From AP-16 sp963755055 (GTDB taxonomy: Bacteria > Pseudomonadota > Alphaproteobacteria > Rhizobiales > Xanthobacteraceae): a stretch of DNA of 64,000 nucleotides. Where the stretch lies: assembly GCA_963755055.1 (NCBI GenBank), contig CAVWIS010000009.1:56256-120255 (forward strand), read 5' to 3'. This document shows positions 55,545 to 64,000 of this stretch, piece by piece. Below the pieces are notes generated by a model, which was given only the letters and a program-made list of their open reading frames with translations, was not told the origin of the DNA and did no database searches. Each line of letters opens with the position of its first letter. Within the stretch, counting starts at the first letter, position 1. The translations under genes were made by a program, and so were the position numbers.

Positions 55545-55808
55545 TGGTGGATCAGCCATGCCGGTCGCGCCGTGCACCGCCACCTTGGCTTCGCGGTTCT
55601 CAAGCCGGACGGACGCGCCGCCTTCATTGCCTCCGGGGCACAGGCGCCGAAGGCCGACCGCAGCGACATGACAGCCTTGCGGCCGGCCGTCGGCCGCGAC
55701 CGAGCGCATCTCGACCGCATTGTCGAGCTTTACCTGGCACGGGCCGTCCGCCTGCCACCTGTCACGCTCTACAGCCTTTCCGATGCCGCGGAGGCGCTGC
55801 GGATCAGG
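55545..55808 (+). pseudogene. C-terminal remnant of a medium-chain (zinc-type) dehydrogenase
   Basis: On the plus strand, about 80 codons (frame of 55575) read like the end of a quinone oxidoreductase/alcohol dehydrogenase: LGFAVLKPDGRAAFIASGA, LDRIVELYLARAVRLPPV and LYSLSDAAEAL. There is no start, no cofactor-binding half, and the frame ends where the SDR gene (minus strand) begins its stop codon at 55804. It occupies most of the 409-base space upstream of the His-rich gene. I infer a fragment left by deletion. Confidence 0.55.
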
Positions 55809-56730
55809 TGGTCTCCGCCGGAGCGACATTCGGGATTCCAGCCATCAGGGAAGCAGGAATGAGCTCGATCAGCTCGTCCACCGTGAACTCGCCATTGTTC
55901 TCGTACTTGTAGATCGAGCGCGCGACCTCGCCATACTGGTAGGTGTGGTAGTGCGATTTCTCGGCGTGGAAGATCTGGCCGTTCACGTCCTTCGCCGCAT
56001 CCGTGCAGAGGTAGGCGACCATCGGGGCCACGAACTCGGGCCCGGGCATCGCCATGCGCGCCTCGAACTCCGCCTGCGTCAGCAACCCGGACTCGACGCG
56101 CCGCTTCCAGTTGGCAATGACGGCATCATTGACTGTCATGCGGGTAGCGGCGAACGGGCACATGGCATTGGCGGTGATGCCGTAGCGGCCGCACTCGCGC
56201 GCAATCGTGCGCGTCAGCCCGATGACGCCGGCCTTCGCTGCCGCATAGTTGCACTGGCCGACCGAGCCCTTGAAGGCGTCCGACGAGAAGTTGACGATCC
56301 GGCCGAAGCGCTCGCCGCGCATCAGCTTGATGGCATGGTGGCACATGTTCCACGTGCCCTTGAGGTGCACGCCGATCACGGTGTCGAAGTCGTCCTCGGT
56401 CATGTTCCAGATCATGCGCTCGCGCAGCACGCCGGCCGCATTGACGACGAAATCGATCTTGCCGAACGTATCGGCGCACTGGCGCACCATGCGGCCGGCG
56501 CTGGCATAGCTGGCGACCGAGTCGTAGTTGGCGAGCGCCCTGCCGCCGGCCCTGGCGATTTCCGCCACCACTTCGTCGGCCGGGCGCTCGGTCGTGACCT
56601 CCCCGCTGCGGCCGGCGCCGGGGTCGTTGACGATGACGCTGGCGCCTTCCCGGGCCATGAGCAGCGCAATGCCGCGACCGATGCCGCGACCGGCACCCGT
56701 GATGACTCCGGCCTTGCCTTCGAGATTCAT
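55804..56730 (-). CDS. SDR-family oxidoreductase (MFE-2/17-beta-HSD4-like)
   Basis: A 308-residue SDR. Motifs are TGAGRGIG, NAAG, the Ser of NFSSDAF and the YAAAK pair. The longer loop between the first strands (VNDPGAGRSGEVTTERPADEV split over residues about 38-58) is typical of SDRs related to the hydroxyacyl-CoA dehydrogenase of multifunctional enzyme 2. It is divergent from the CoA-transferase gene (166-base shared region), supporting a role in acyl-CoA metabolism. Confidence 0.88.
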   Translation of the reverse strand: MNLEGKAGVITGAGRGIGRGIALLMAREGASVIVNDPGAGRSGEVTTERPADEVVAEIARAGGRALANYDSVASYASAGRMVRQCADTFGKIDFVVNAAGVLRERMIWNMTEDDFDTVIGVHLKGTWNMCHHAIKLMRGERFGRIVNFSSDAFKGSVGQCNYAAAKAGVIGLTRTIARECGRYGITANAMCPFAATRMTVNDAVIANWKRRVESGLLTQAEFEARMAMPGPEFVAPMVAYLCTDAAKDVNGQIFHAEKSHYHTYQYGEVARSIYKYENNGEFTVDELIELIPASLMAGIPNVAPAETT

Positions 56731-56896
56731 CGAGAAGCCTCCTGTCTTGCTCTATCAAAAGCTTCTGCCGCTGCTTGTCAAACGCGCGCTTGAGCTTCGC
56801 GACGGCCCCAGAGGCGCGCATGCCATCGCGATGCGACCTCGACGCGCCGACCACCGGCGCCTAAACTGCCTTCAGGAGAAACGCGGGAGCCTGCAT

Positions 56897-58154
56897 ATGA
56901 GCGGAGAAAATTGCCTTGCCGGCATGAAGGTCCTCGACCTGACCCAGTTCGAGGCTGGTCCATCCTGCACTGAGGCGCTGGCGTGGCTCGGCGCCGACGT
57001 GGTCAAGATCGAGAACCCTGGTGCGGGCGATCCGGGGCGCTCGATCGGCCGCACCTCGCCCGAGATCGATGCGGTCTATTTCCTGCAGTACAATTCCAAT
57101 AAGCGTTCGGCCGCCATCAACCTGAAGGACCCGCGCGGGCTGGAGCTCGTCAAGCGCCTGGCCCGATGCGCCGACGTGATGATCGAGAACTTCGCTCCGG
57201 GCGCGATCGATCGCCTCGGCCTTGGCTACGCGGCGATCAAGGCCATCAATCCGGCGATCATCTACTGCCAGGTCAAGGGGTTCGGCACCGGCAGCCCGTT
57301 CGAGAAGTACCTCGCCTTCGACATGATCGCGCAGGCGACCGGCGGATTGATGTCGGTCACCGGCGAGGAGGACGGGCAACCTTGCAAGGCAGGCGCCACC
57401 GTCGGCGATACCGGCACCGGCATGGTGATGGCGATCTCGGTTCTTGCCGCCTACGTCCGCCGCCTGCGCACCGGCGAGGGCGAGCATCTCGAGGTCGGGA
57501 TGCAGGAACTCGGTCATGCATTACATCCGCAACGCTTTCTCCCACATGGACCGCAGCGGCGGCAAGGCGGCGCCGCGCGCCGGATCGCGGACCGTGGGCG
57601 GCGGCCAGCCGCCGATCGGCGTCTATCCGTGCAAGGGCGGCGGACCGAACAACTATGTCTATATCTACGCGGGCGGCGCCAGCCCCGAGCACTGGAACCG
57701 CCTCATCAAGGCGATGGGCCGCGACGATCTCATCGGCGATGCCCGCTACAGCACGGCGGCGGCGCGTGCCGAGCGGCGCGCCGAGGTCGACGAGCTCGTG
57801 TCCAACTGGACGCGTCACCTCGACAAGCACGCCGTCATGCGGCTGGTCGGCGACGCGAGCGTGCCAGCCGGCGCGGTGCTCGACACGCGCGAGCTCGCCG
57901 ACGATCCGACCTTCGCGCAGCGCAAGATCCGGCAGACCATGGCGCACCCCGTGATCGGCGATTATACGATGAGCGGCTGGCCGGTCCGCTTCGGCGACGC
58001 GCCGCCGGCCGTCGGTACGGCGCCGCTGCTCGGGCAGCATAGCGGCAACATTCTCGCCGACTGGCTCAAGATGGACGACGCCGAGATCGGCCAGTTGCGC
58101 GACAGCAAGGTGATCGCGGGCGATGTCGCGGCTGCGGCGATCGCTGCCGAATAG
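56897..58154 (+). pseudogene. CaiB/BaiF (family III) CoA-transferase with one frameshift
   Basis: Transfers CoA between acids through an aspartyl intermediate; the catalytic Asp is in TVGDTGTG. The first 205 codons are normal (GMKVLDLTQFEAGPSC, KSAAINLKDP-like region). Near 57507-57513 one base appears to be gained: the frame ending GMQELGHA should continue as VMHYIRNAFSHM in the next frame, which runs to TAG... 58154. GGGAG precedes ATG 56897. The total length fits one extra base over a whole number of codons. Without the shift it would be a normal enzyme of about 418 residues. Confidence 0.82.
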
Positions 58155-58207
58155 GCCGCGGCGCTCGACTTGGCGGAGGTGTCCGGGCGCCGCGATCGGG
58201 AGCAAGG

Positions 58208-59452
58208 TTACGCCTGCTGCGACGGTACGATGGCGGTCGGGAGGGGCGAAGGCGTCGCGCGCGACCGGCCCGTCGCCCCCCGCATGACCAGTGCCGCGCC
58301 GAGGCCGATCAACGCCGCCGGCGCCACGATGATCGGCGCAGCGTGCCAACCGGAATGCGCGACCCAGGCGCCGAGCGCGACCGGGCCGGCAAACTGGCCG
58401 AGGTTGCTTGCCTGCTGCAGCAGGCCGATGGTGGCCGGAACGGCATGCGGGCTCGGCGCCGCCCGTGGTGCGGATGCATAGAGGGCGCCGGGCGCCAGTC
58501 CCCCGACGCCGAGTGCCAGCGCTGCAACCAGGGCCACGCCGGCCGGCGGCAGCGCGCCGGCATAGATCGCGAAGCTTGCGATCGCGAAGAACGCGAATGC
58601 CACGGCGATGCTGGCCCAGATCGGCACCCCGGCGCGCAGCAGGAAGCCCGACGAGACGTGCCCCATGGTGCTGACCGCCAGCACGGCGGCGCTCAGCAGG
58701 CCGGCCGCGCCAAGCGTGGTGCCGTGGGCCGAGGTGAGCAGCTGCGGGAGCGCAAACGCCAATGAGAATATCTGGCAGGAATAGGCAAAGAACGCGAAGC
58801 CGAGCATCAGGCAGAAAGGATTGCGGGCGACACGCACGGCTTCGGCGAAGAACCGGTCGGGCGTCTCGCCGCCTTCGCGAACGCGGGGTGCGTACCGGGC
58901 AAGAATCAAGGCGCATGCCGCGGTCGCCGCCGCATTGGCGAGCCACAGATTTCGCCAGCCGAGCCCGTCCATGAGCGGGCCGACCAGCAGCATCAGCATG
59001 ATGCCGGCAGGCATGTAGGCGCTCCATGCCGCCATGACGAAGTTGCGGCTCTTTTCCTCGATGATGCGCGCCAGCATGCTGGGAATGGCCAAGACCGCGC
59101 CGAAGAAGCCGACGCCCTCGATGACGCGGGCGAGCAGCAAGGCAAGCTCGCCCGGTGCCGCGGCGCCGATCAGATTGCCGATCGCGATCGCGCCCATGCC
59201 GCCGATCAGCGAATGTCGCAGCCCGATTCTCTGCACCAGCACGCCCGCGCCGATGCCGGCGCACGCACCGAGCGTGGCGAACGTCGCCACGATCGCTCCC
59301 GCGAGGTCGAGGCCGAGCCCCATCTCCGCCCGGATCATCGGCACCGAGATGATGGCCTTGCCGATCTGTGCGGCGGCGATGACGCCGCTGCCGATGAGGA
59401 GCCACGCCCCGACCCGAGTGCGTGCTGTCGTCGCGATGCTCGACGCAATCAT
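58208..59452 (-). CDS. MFS transporter
   Basis: A 414-residue membrane transporter with twelve predicted helices. The loop 2-3 motif is reduced (QRIGLRHSLIGG), as in many metabolite exporters/importers such as the CynX/cyanate group. GAGGGA precedes ATG 59452. It follows the chorismate-lyase-like gene in the same direction (107 bases apart) and converges with the CoA-transferase. Substrate unknown. Confidence 0.87.
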   Translation of the reverse strand: MIASSIATTARTRVGAWLLIGSGVIAAAQIGKAIISVPMIRAEMGLGLDLAGAIVATFATLGACAGIGAGVLVQRIGLRHSLIGGMGAIAIGNLIGAAAPGELALLLARVIEGVGFFGAVLAIPSMLARIIEEKSRNFVMAAWSAYMPAGIMLMLLVGPLMDGLGWRNLWLANAAATAACALILARYAPRVREGGETPDRFFAEAVRVARNPFCLMLGFAFFAYSCQIFSLAFALPQLLTSAHGTTLGAAGLLSAAVLAVSTMGHVSSGFLLRAGVPIWASIAVAFAFFAIASFAIYAGALPPAGVALVAALALGVGGLAPGALYASAPRAAPSPHAVPATIGLLQQASNLGQFAGPVALGAWVAHSGWHAAPIIVAPAALIGLGAALVMRGATGRSRATPSPLPTAIVPSQQA

Positions 59453-59559
59453 GCGAAAATCCCTCACTGATCGATGCAAATGGCGGATCCGAGCCAGGGC
59501 CGCGCGGTCCGCGAGAGCCGGAACCGCGACCGTGGCGAGGGGGCGCCTGGTTTCCATGG

Positions 59560-60234
59560 TCATGCAGGGAGCGGCAGCGGCACCGCTGCCAGGGCGAGCG
59601 TCCGTTCCGCCGCCCGGCGAATTCCGCGGGCCCTTCCCGACTTTGCGGCGAATGTCGCCGCTGCCGGCGACGGCGGCTCCGCAACCGCGAGGACCTCGCT
59701 CGTATAGGTCTCGACCAGATGGCTGAACGGCGTCCCGTCGGGGAGCGTCAGCAGCGCGCGATGCTCGAGCACGTGAGGCGGAATGTGCGGCCACCCCTGG
59801 AGTGAAAGCGGGGACCAGAGCAGCCTGGACGACAGCGTGCGGCGGCGAAAATTCAAGCTGCGCACCGCCCGCCCGAAGGCGACATCCGTCCCGTCGAGCA
59901 CGCGGTTCATCTCGTCCGTCAGGCGCGACGGCACGTACCAGTTGTCCGCCTCGGACAGGACGCGGCCGGCGCAGCGCAATCGCACCCGGCGATGGCGGAT
60001 CGGATCGCCCGCGCCCGCGGCGAGCAGCCGGCGCAGCTCGCCAGAAGGCTCGGCATGGACACCGTGCTGACGCTCGGCGACCACATGCGCCGGCGAAGCC
60101 AGGCCACGGGCATCGCACCACCGCTCGAGCGTCAGCGTTGCGCTGTCGTGCTCGAGCAGTTCCGCGTTCAGCCGCAGCAGCGCATGCATTTCCGGACATG
60201 TGGCGACGGCGTCAGCTGCCACGATGGTCGACAT
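59560..60234 (-). CDS. Chorismate-lyase-like (UbiC/UTRA fold) protein
   Basis: A 224-residue protein. The core resembles chorismate pyruvate-lyase domains: RHRRVRLRCAGRVLSEADNWYVPS region, LTDEMNRVLDGTDVAFGRAV and HRALLTLPDGTPFSHLVETY. Such domains make 4-hydroxybenzoate from chorismate or bind small ligands. ATG 60234 is used, with AGGAGAG seven bases upstream; two TTG codons precede it in frame. The spacing to the MFS gene suggests that the pair handle an aromatic acid. The 484 bases to its right hold only a repeat copy. Confidence 0.7.
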   Translation of the reverse strand: MSTIVAADAVATCPEMHALLRLNAELLEHDSATLTLERWCDARGLASPAHVVAERQHGVHAEPSGELRRLLAAGAGDPIRHRRVRLRCAGRVLSEADNWYVPSRLTDEMNRVLDGTDVAFGRAVRSLNFRRRTLSSRLLWSPLSLQGWPHIPPHVLEHRALLTLPDGTPFSHLVETYTSEVLAVAEPPSPAAATFAAKSGRARGIRRAAERTLALAAVPLPLPA

Positions 60235-60540
60235 CAACAACTCTCCTTTGAGGTTTCGCGAGGAGCCCCTGGCCCTGCGTCAAGCGACGAAATTCGACGC
60301 CTGCGTGCGTCTGCGCATTGGCAAGACCTTGGAGTAGAGCTGCCCGGGATCTTGCTTGCGTGACGTGAATTGACCCTGCCGCTGTCGTCGCCGGCGTCAG
60401 CGGGGCGTCACCGCGGCGTCACTTTTGCCTGCGGGGCCGTGAAAAAATGCAAACCAGGCTCTGGCAAAGCGCTTTTCCCGCGAGCGGAACGGTGGATGGC
60501 GCCGCGCCCCGGAGATTCGTTCTTTCGCCGCTGGAACATT

Positions 60541-60576
60541 TCGCCCTGTCCGGGCCGCACGGGCGCCATCGACCTG
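60541..60576 (+). repeat. 35-base direct repeat, copy 1
   Basis: TCGCCCTGTCCGGGCCGCA plus GGGCGCCATCGACCTG, with one extra C between them. A second copy with one base fewer is at 63744-63778. The core CGCCCTG...CAGGGCG is palindromic in copy 2. The two copies bracket the M48 operon. I see no gene in the rest of 60235-60718. Confidence 0.7.
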
Positions 60577-60718
60577 GGCGAAGTAACCCAAGAGCTAAGG
60601 GGGCGGCGGGCGGCCCGGGCTCGTCCGGCTCGGCGAGCGGCGGCGCGGTCCTGCTGATGCAGTAATGTGCCGTAGTGTCGTAACTTTGCTCGCGCGACGC
60701 ATCTTGCGAGCCCAATGC

Positions 60719-61426
60719 CTATAGCTGAGAAGCCTTGGCGCCTGCCCGTTTGGCTTCTTCGCGGTAGGCGCGGCGAAGGTTGGCCGCCGCCTGGTCGCGG
60801 TCGGATAATGGAAAGTCATCCGTCCGCGGCTCGTCCCTGCGAACGCCTCTGAAGACCCGCGCGAGAAACCCGGGGCTCTTCTCCAATACACTCACATCGA
60901 AGGTGTCGCCCTCGATGCTGGAGCGCGCGTGCTCGATCATGACGACACGCATCAGGCTTACCGGATCATATTTGGTGTCGACGCCCGCCACGAGTTGGCG
61001 CAGCAGCGCCGGGTCGCCGGGCGCGAATGCGACGAGGAGCTTGCTGCGGTCGGCGTCGATCGCGACCAGCCGCTCCACGAAGCGTCCGACGGACTGGCCG
61101 CGCCAGATCACCCTGAGCGCAGCGTTGCTGTCGCCATCCCAATCGAATTGGCCGCTCGCGCCCTGCTTGCGCAGAAACCACGGGAGGCCGAGCTGGCGCA
61201 GCTGTTCGCGAATCTCCTCGGCCGGCGCCCCGAACCGCACGACGCCAAACTCCGCCTCGGTCGACGCCGCCTGTCCCGCCGCGGTCTGCGCGGCGTCGCC
61301 AGCGCGGTCCGGAGCTTCCGCCAGGAGAAGCGAAATGCCGGCGATGACGGCGAGGCCCGCCATGAACGCGCCGAAGCGCAGCCCGCTGAAGGGCGCAGAG
61401 CGCAGGGAGAACGGGTTCAGGATCAA
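60719..61426 (-). CDS. Membrane-anchored partner of the M48 peptidase, unknown family
   Basis: A 235-residue protein. One N-terminal transmembrane helix (about residues 15-35, GLRFGAFMAGLAVIAGISLLL) is followed by a periplasmic or cytoplasmic domain with FGVVRFGAPAEEIREQLRQL, then a basic C-terminus. It starts at TTG 61426, which overlaps the peptidase stop (TTGA), with GTGAGG upstream, so its translation depends on the peptidase gene. Function unknown; probably a regulator or substrate of the peptidase. Confidence 0.72.
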   Translation of the reverse strand: MILNPFSLRSAPFSGLRFGAFMAGLAVIAGISLLLAEAPDRAGDAAQTAAGQAASTEAEFGVVRFGAPAEEIREQLRQLGLPWFLRKQGASGQFDWDGDSNAALRVIWRGQSVGRFVERLVAIDADRSKLLVAFAPGDPALLRQLVAGVDTKYDPVSLMRVVMIEHARSSIEGDTFDVSVLEKSPGFLARVFRGVRRDEPRTDDFPLSDRDQAAANLRRAYREEAKRAGAKASQL

Positions 61427-63510
61427 TTGAACCTCACCGGATCGTGGATGCTGAAACGCTCGCCGCTCATCATCAAGCGGTTGCGCTGGTTGTCGCACAG
61501 GCCCGCGGTGGTGCTGTCGCCGGGCAGCCAGTCGTCTTGGTTCCACTGCCTGCCGTAACGGAACAGCCGCTCCCCCAGCATGGCGTTGATCGCCTCGACG
61601 AACGCCGGGCGCAGCGGCGCGTCGAGCGCCGGTCGGAAAACGGCCGAGCTGCGTCCTCCCCCGTTCTCCCGCGCCTCGCGATATTCGAAGCGAGGCTGCC
61701 GGTCGCTGATGTCCAGCGCCACGCGCGTGGCGTCCTCGCCGTCAGGCGAGAGCGTCACGGTATAGCGGATGCGCTCCTCACCCTCGCTGGTGATGCGCCA
61801 TGAGACGGACCGGTCGCCGTCGACGCTGACCTGAGCGTGCACCAGCACGCCGCATTGCTGGCTTTGCAGAAAGCGCCCCAAATCCCCTTCGACCAGGCGT
61901 CGCATGGCCTCGCGCAACGCAAGCGGATATGACGCGCGCAAGACTCTGGGCTGTGTCGGCGCGACGTGAATGGAGCTGGACGGGTTCGGCGCGTTGAGGG
62001 AGCTGAACGCGCCGGAGTTGACGCCGGCCGCATGTGTCTTGGCCTCCTCGAGCTCATCATCCGAAAGCATCGCCAGCTGGCTGTTCGTGAGCACACGTCC
62101 GTCGGGCAGCACATTGATCCCGAAGTTCTTGGCGGCGACGACGACATCCTCCGTCATGGCGCAGGCTTCGGGCGAAGGCTTGCCGCCCGTCAACACCTTC
62201 CATTGGGCGTCCCGGCAGGCGAGCGCCTTGTCGATCAGCGGCTTCGTCTTCGCGTCGGGCCGGTCCAGGGCATGGCCCATTCGGCCAAGGAATCCCAGCA
62301 TATCGCCATGATGCAGGATCGCCGCGGTCAAGAAGGTGGCGAGCATCGCCGCCGCAATATCCCAGCGCAATCCGAAGACGCCGAGCTCTCCGTTCGCGCC
62401 CGAGCGCAAGAAGGCCGTGACGCCGCTTTGCCCGGGCGCGGCTCGAGTCAGGGCGGTGCGGACGAGCTTGCGGAGCTGATTGGGCCCCAACGCCGCCCCA
62501 TCCGATGACACAGCGCCGGCTTCGCCCCGCCGCCGCTCGAGATCGGTGCGGGTGTCGCGCCGCGGTCGCGTCTCCAACGCGATGGCCCCGGTCGCCGCCA
62601 CGATCGCCTGGATCCGCTCGCCGATCGTCGGGTGGGTGGCGAGCGCGCCCTGCGCGGCGCCGTCGATCATCATCGCATCCTGCTCGGGCGAAAGGCCGGC
62701 GATGGCGCCATTGCCCTCAATCTTCCGCAAGGCCGAGATGAGCGCCGACGGATTTTGCGTCAGCGTGACGGCCTCCGCGTCGGCGATGAACTCGCGCGCG
62801 GACGAAATCAGCAGGCGCGATGTATAGCCAAGTCGTTTGAAAAATTGCGCCAACAGGGCGACGCCGAGATAGACCGGAAACAGGATTGGCGCGAACAGCA
62901 CGACAGCTGCCTGGCGATACCGCCGGGGCTTGAAAAGGTTGACCCGATCCAGCAAGCCCAGGCCGCGCAGGAAGACGTTGGCGGCGGCGATCAGGCGCGT
63001 ATCGCCGTTGCGGATGTGGATCAGCTCATGCGCGATCACCGCGGACAGCTCGTCGTCATCCAACCCGTCGATCACGCCGCGCGTGAAGACCGCGACCGAG
63101 AAGCTCCGGCTCGCTCCGCAGGCGAAGGCGTTCATCGCCCGGCTTTCGATCACGCCGACATAGGGCGCGCGGACGCCGATCGCGATGGCCAGCGGCTCCA
63201 GCAAGGCGCACAGGCGCGGTTCATCGGTCTTGTCGACAAAGCGAAAGGCCAGATCCCGGCGCACGCTGTTCACGTGCCACCACATCTGGACGAGGAAGTA
63301 GCAAGCCGCCGCCAGCGCCACGCCGGGCGCATAGCGCGTGGCGTAGCCGGACCAATCGTACCAGGGGGCGTGCGTCGGGTCGAGGAAGACCAGCGGCGCG
63401 AACAGCACGACCATGGCCATGGGCTGGGAAAGCAACGCGAACCCTAAGAGAAAGGCGGTGGAGCGCGCATCGTTGTGCCGCACCCATCCGAACGGGCCTT
63501 TGATCCGCAT
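61423..63510 (-). CDS. M48-family zinc metallopeptidase (HtpX-like) with long C-terminal extension
   Basis: A 695-residue membrane peptidase. N-terminal helices (residues about 15-45 and 60-80) precede HELIH (His161, Glu162, His165) and the third ligand Glu239 in AREFIADAE; THPTIGERI is conserved. HtpX proteins are about 290 residues, so about 390 residues are extra: a linker, one hydrophobic helix near 370-400, and a C-terminal domain without known motif. GCGAGG precedes ATG 63510. It likely degrades misfolded membrane proteins; the extension may recognise the substrate. Confidence 0.85.
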   Translation of the reverse strand: MRIKGPFGWVRHNDARSTAFLLGFALLSQPMAMVVLFAPLVFLDPTHAPWYDWSGYATRYAPGVALAAACYFLVQMWWHVNSVRRDLAFRFVDKTDEPRLCALLEPLAIAIGVRAPYVGVIESRAMNAFACGASRSFSVAVFTRGVIDGLDDDELSAVIAHELIHIRNGDTRLIAAANVFLRGLGLLDRVNLFKPRRYRQAAVVLFAPILFPVYLGVALLAQFFKRLGYTSRLLISSAREFIADAEAVTLTQNPSALISALRKIEGNGAIAGLSPEQDAMMIDGAAQGALATHPTIGERIQAIVAATGAIALETRPRRDTRTDLERRRGEAGAVSSDGAALGPNQLRKLVRTALTRAAPGQSGVTAFLRSGANGELGVFGLRWDIAAAMLATFLTAAILHHGDMLGFLGRMGHALDRPDAKTKPLIDKALACRDAQWKVLTGGKPSPEACAMTEDVVVAAKNFGINVLPDGRVLTNSQLAMLSDDELEEAKTHAAGVNSGAFSSLNAPNPSSSIHVAPTQPRVLRASYPLALREAMRRLVEGDLGRFLQSQQCGVLVHAQVSVDGDRSVSWRITSEGEERIRYTVTLSPDGEDATRVALDISDRQPRFEYREARENGGGRSSAVFRPALDAPLRPAFVEAINAMLGERLFRYGRQWNQDDWLPGDSTTAGLCDNQRNRLMMSGERFSIHDPVRFN

Positions 63511-63743
63511 GAAACCTCGCTCAGATCACATTCGCGCCACCTTCGGGTCGGGCTCACCATTTGGGATGGCACGCCCTTGGCCCGACGGCGGCGAGACGGT
63601 TCCTCGCCTTCCGAACGTCGCCATTCTTCCTCACTCCATTCGCAATTCGAGCAATCTCGCGCCAAGCTATCGTCGTCTTGACGATGATTTGTTACTCGGC
63701 CGTTTTCGTTGTCTGTTTGGTAAGCGAATGGTGAAAGGCTCGA

Positions 63744-63778
63744 TCGCCCTGTCCGGGCCGCAGGGCGCCATCGACCTG
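63744..63778 (+). repeat. 35-base direct repeat, copy 2
   Basis: Same sequence as 60541-60576 except for one missing C. It contains the palindrome CGCCCTG...CAGGGCG. It lies in the 408-base spacer 63511-63918, in which I see no convincing gene; a 38-codon frame passes through it but has no clear support. Confidence 0.7.
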
Positions 63779-63918
63779 CCGAGCAAGAAGACTTGCGGGC
63801 TTGCTGACCTACCTGGAACCGCCGGCCCATGCCCCAAGCGCCAACTGTAGAAGATGGGTCGAGGCGGCCGTCCGGTATCTATCGGAGCACATCGGAAAAT
63901 GAGCCGACGATGTCCTGA

Positions 63919-64000
63919 TCACAGCACCTGGCTGAGAAACTGGCGGGTGCGCGGGTCTTGCGGATCGGTTAAGAGCTCGGCCGGCGGGCCGTGCTCCACG
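63919..64000 (-). CDS. Amino-acid ABC transporter ATPase (GlnQ-like), C-terminal end only
   Basis: The last 26 codons read VEHGPPAELLTDPQDPRTRQFLSQVL and then TGA at 63919-63921, in two pieces matching the highly conserved end of polar amino-acid ABC ATPases (GPPAE... then RTRQFLSQVL). The start lies beyond the right edge. The family call rests on this short tail. Confidence 0.7.
   Translation of the reverse strand, partial: VEHGPPAELLTDPQDPRTRQFLSQVL

Noticed and set aside
53877..55862. Open frame of 661 codons on the plus strand
   Set aside because: It is the complement of the His-rich gene; only its last 80 codons look like protein, and those are reported as a dehydrogenase remnant.
57357..59684. 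Open frame of 775 codons on the minus strand
   Set aside because: Arg/Pro-rich shadow of the MFS transporter and CoA-transferase; the real frames carry the family motifs.
63728..63850. A 38-codon frame through the second direct repeat
   Set aside because: Starts at an ATG but has no clear ribosome site, and the repeat copy at 60541 is not read in the same frame.

Overview
The window is GC-rich, densely coded DNA from an alphaproteobacterium, most probably of the Bradyrhizobium/Rhodopseudomonas group (Nitrobacteraceae). That placement is an inference. It rests on strong G/C bias at third codon positions, the intergenic palindrome families (GCGCATG-N-CATGCGC; GTAGGGTGGGCAAA), DUF2852, DUF2269 and related small proteins, and many SDR, CoA-transferase and ABC-transporter genes. 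I saw no rRNA, tRNA, CRISPR array or phage module.

Layout. 1-6.8 kb: an SDR cut by the window edge, a serine hydrolase, a G/C repeat element, an IS110-family insertion sequence, then an SDR/flavin-dependent oxidoreductase pair and a divergent SDR. 7.0-7.7 kb: cold-shock protein with a clear terminator, then a small conserved protein. 7.7-14.8 kb is the most distinctive metabolic block: a RuBisCO-like protein translationally coupled to a cupin (minus strand), a Tat-exported Rieske protein followed by a PQQ dehydrogenase with an Asp-x-Asp metal signature (plus strand), a fumarate-reductase-like flavoprotein coupled to a 2Fe-2S-only small subunit, and a periplasmic binding protein interrupted by a stop codon in its signal peptide. 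14.9-21.4 kb: enoyl-CoA hydratase, polysaccharide deacetylase, small membrane proteins, an EamA exporter, and a methyltransferase/glycosyltransferase pair.

21.7-25.9 kb: a sugar or glycerol-phosphate type ABC importer (ATPase, Tat binding protein, two permeases, the first with three apparent frameshifts). 27.0-32.7 kb: a complete dipeptide/oligopeptide-type ABC operon with overlapping genes. 32.7-37.3 kb: glycogen operon glgC-glgA-pgm, with pgm riddled with frameshifts. 37.7-42.9 kb: a TetR-family regulator, a DUF2852 protein and a polyamine-type ABC system whose binding protein converges on its permease/ATPase genes. 43-48.7 kb: gamma-glutamyltransferase, polysaccharide deacetylase, M28 peptidase and an alpha/beta hydrolase. 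48.8-55.4 kb: an unusual membrane protein with three internal repeats, a UspA protein, a frameshifted flavin monooxygenase of lower GC, a class II aldolase and a large unknown protein. 55.5-64 kb: a dehydrogenase remnant, SDR, frameshifted CoA-transferase, MFS transporter, chorismate-lyase-like protein, an M48 peptidase with a coupled partner, and the tail of an amino-acid ABC ATPase.

Several genes carry one-base frameshifts or a stop codon while their flanks read cleanly (14.8, 17.0, 24.7-24.9, 33.2-34.4, 52.0 and 57.5 kb). Either the assembly has local indel errors or these loci are decaying. The sequence alone cannot decide. The leading biological novelties are the RuBisCO-like/cupin pair, the Rieske/PQQ dehydrogenase pair, the three-repeat membrane protein and a structured leader upstream of the IS110 recombinase that may be its bridge RNA.
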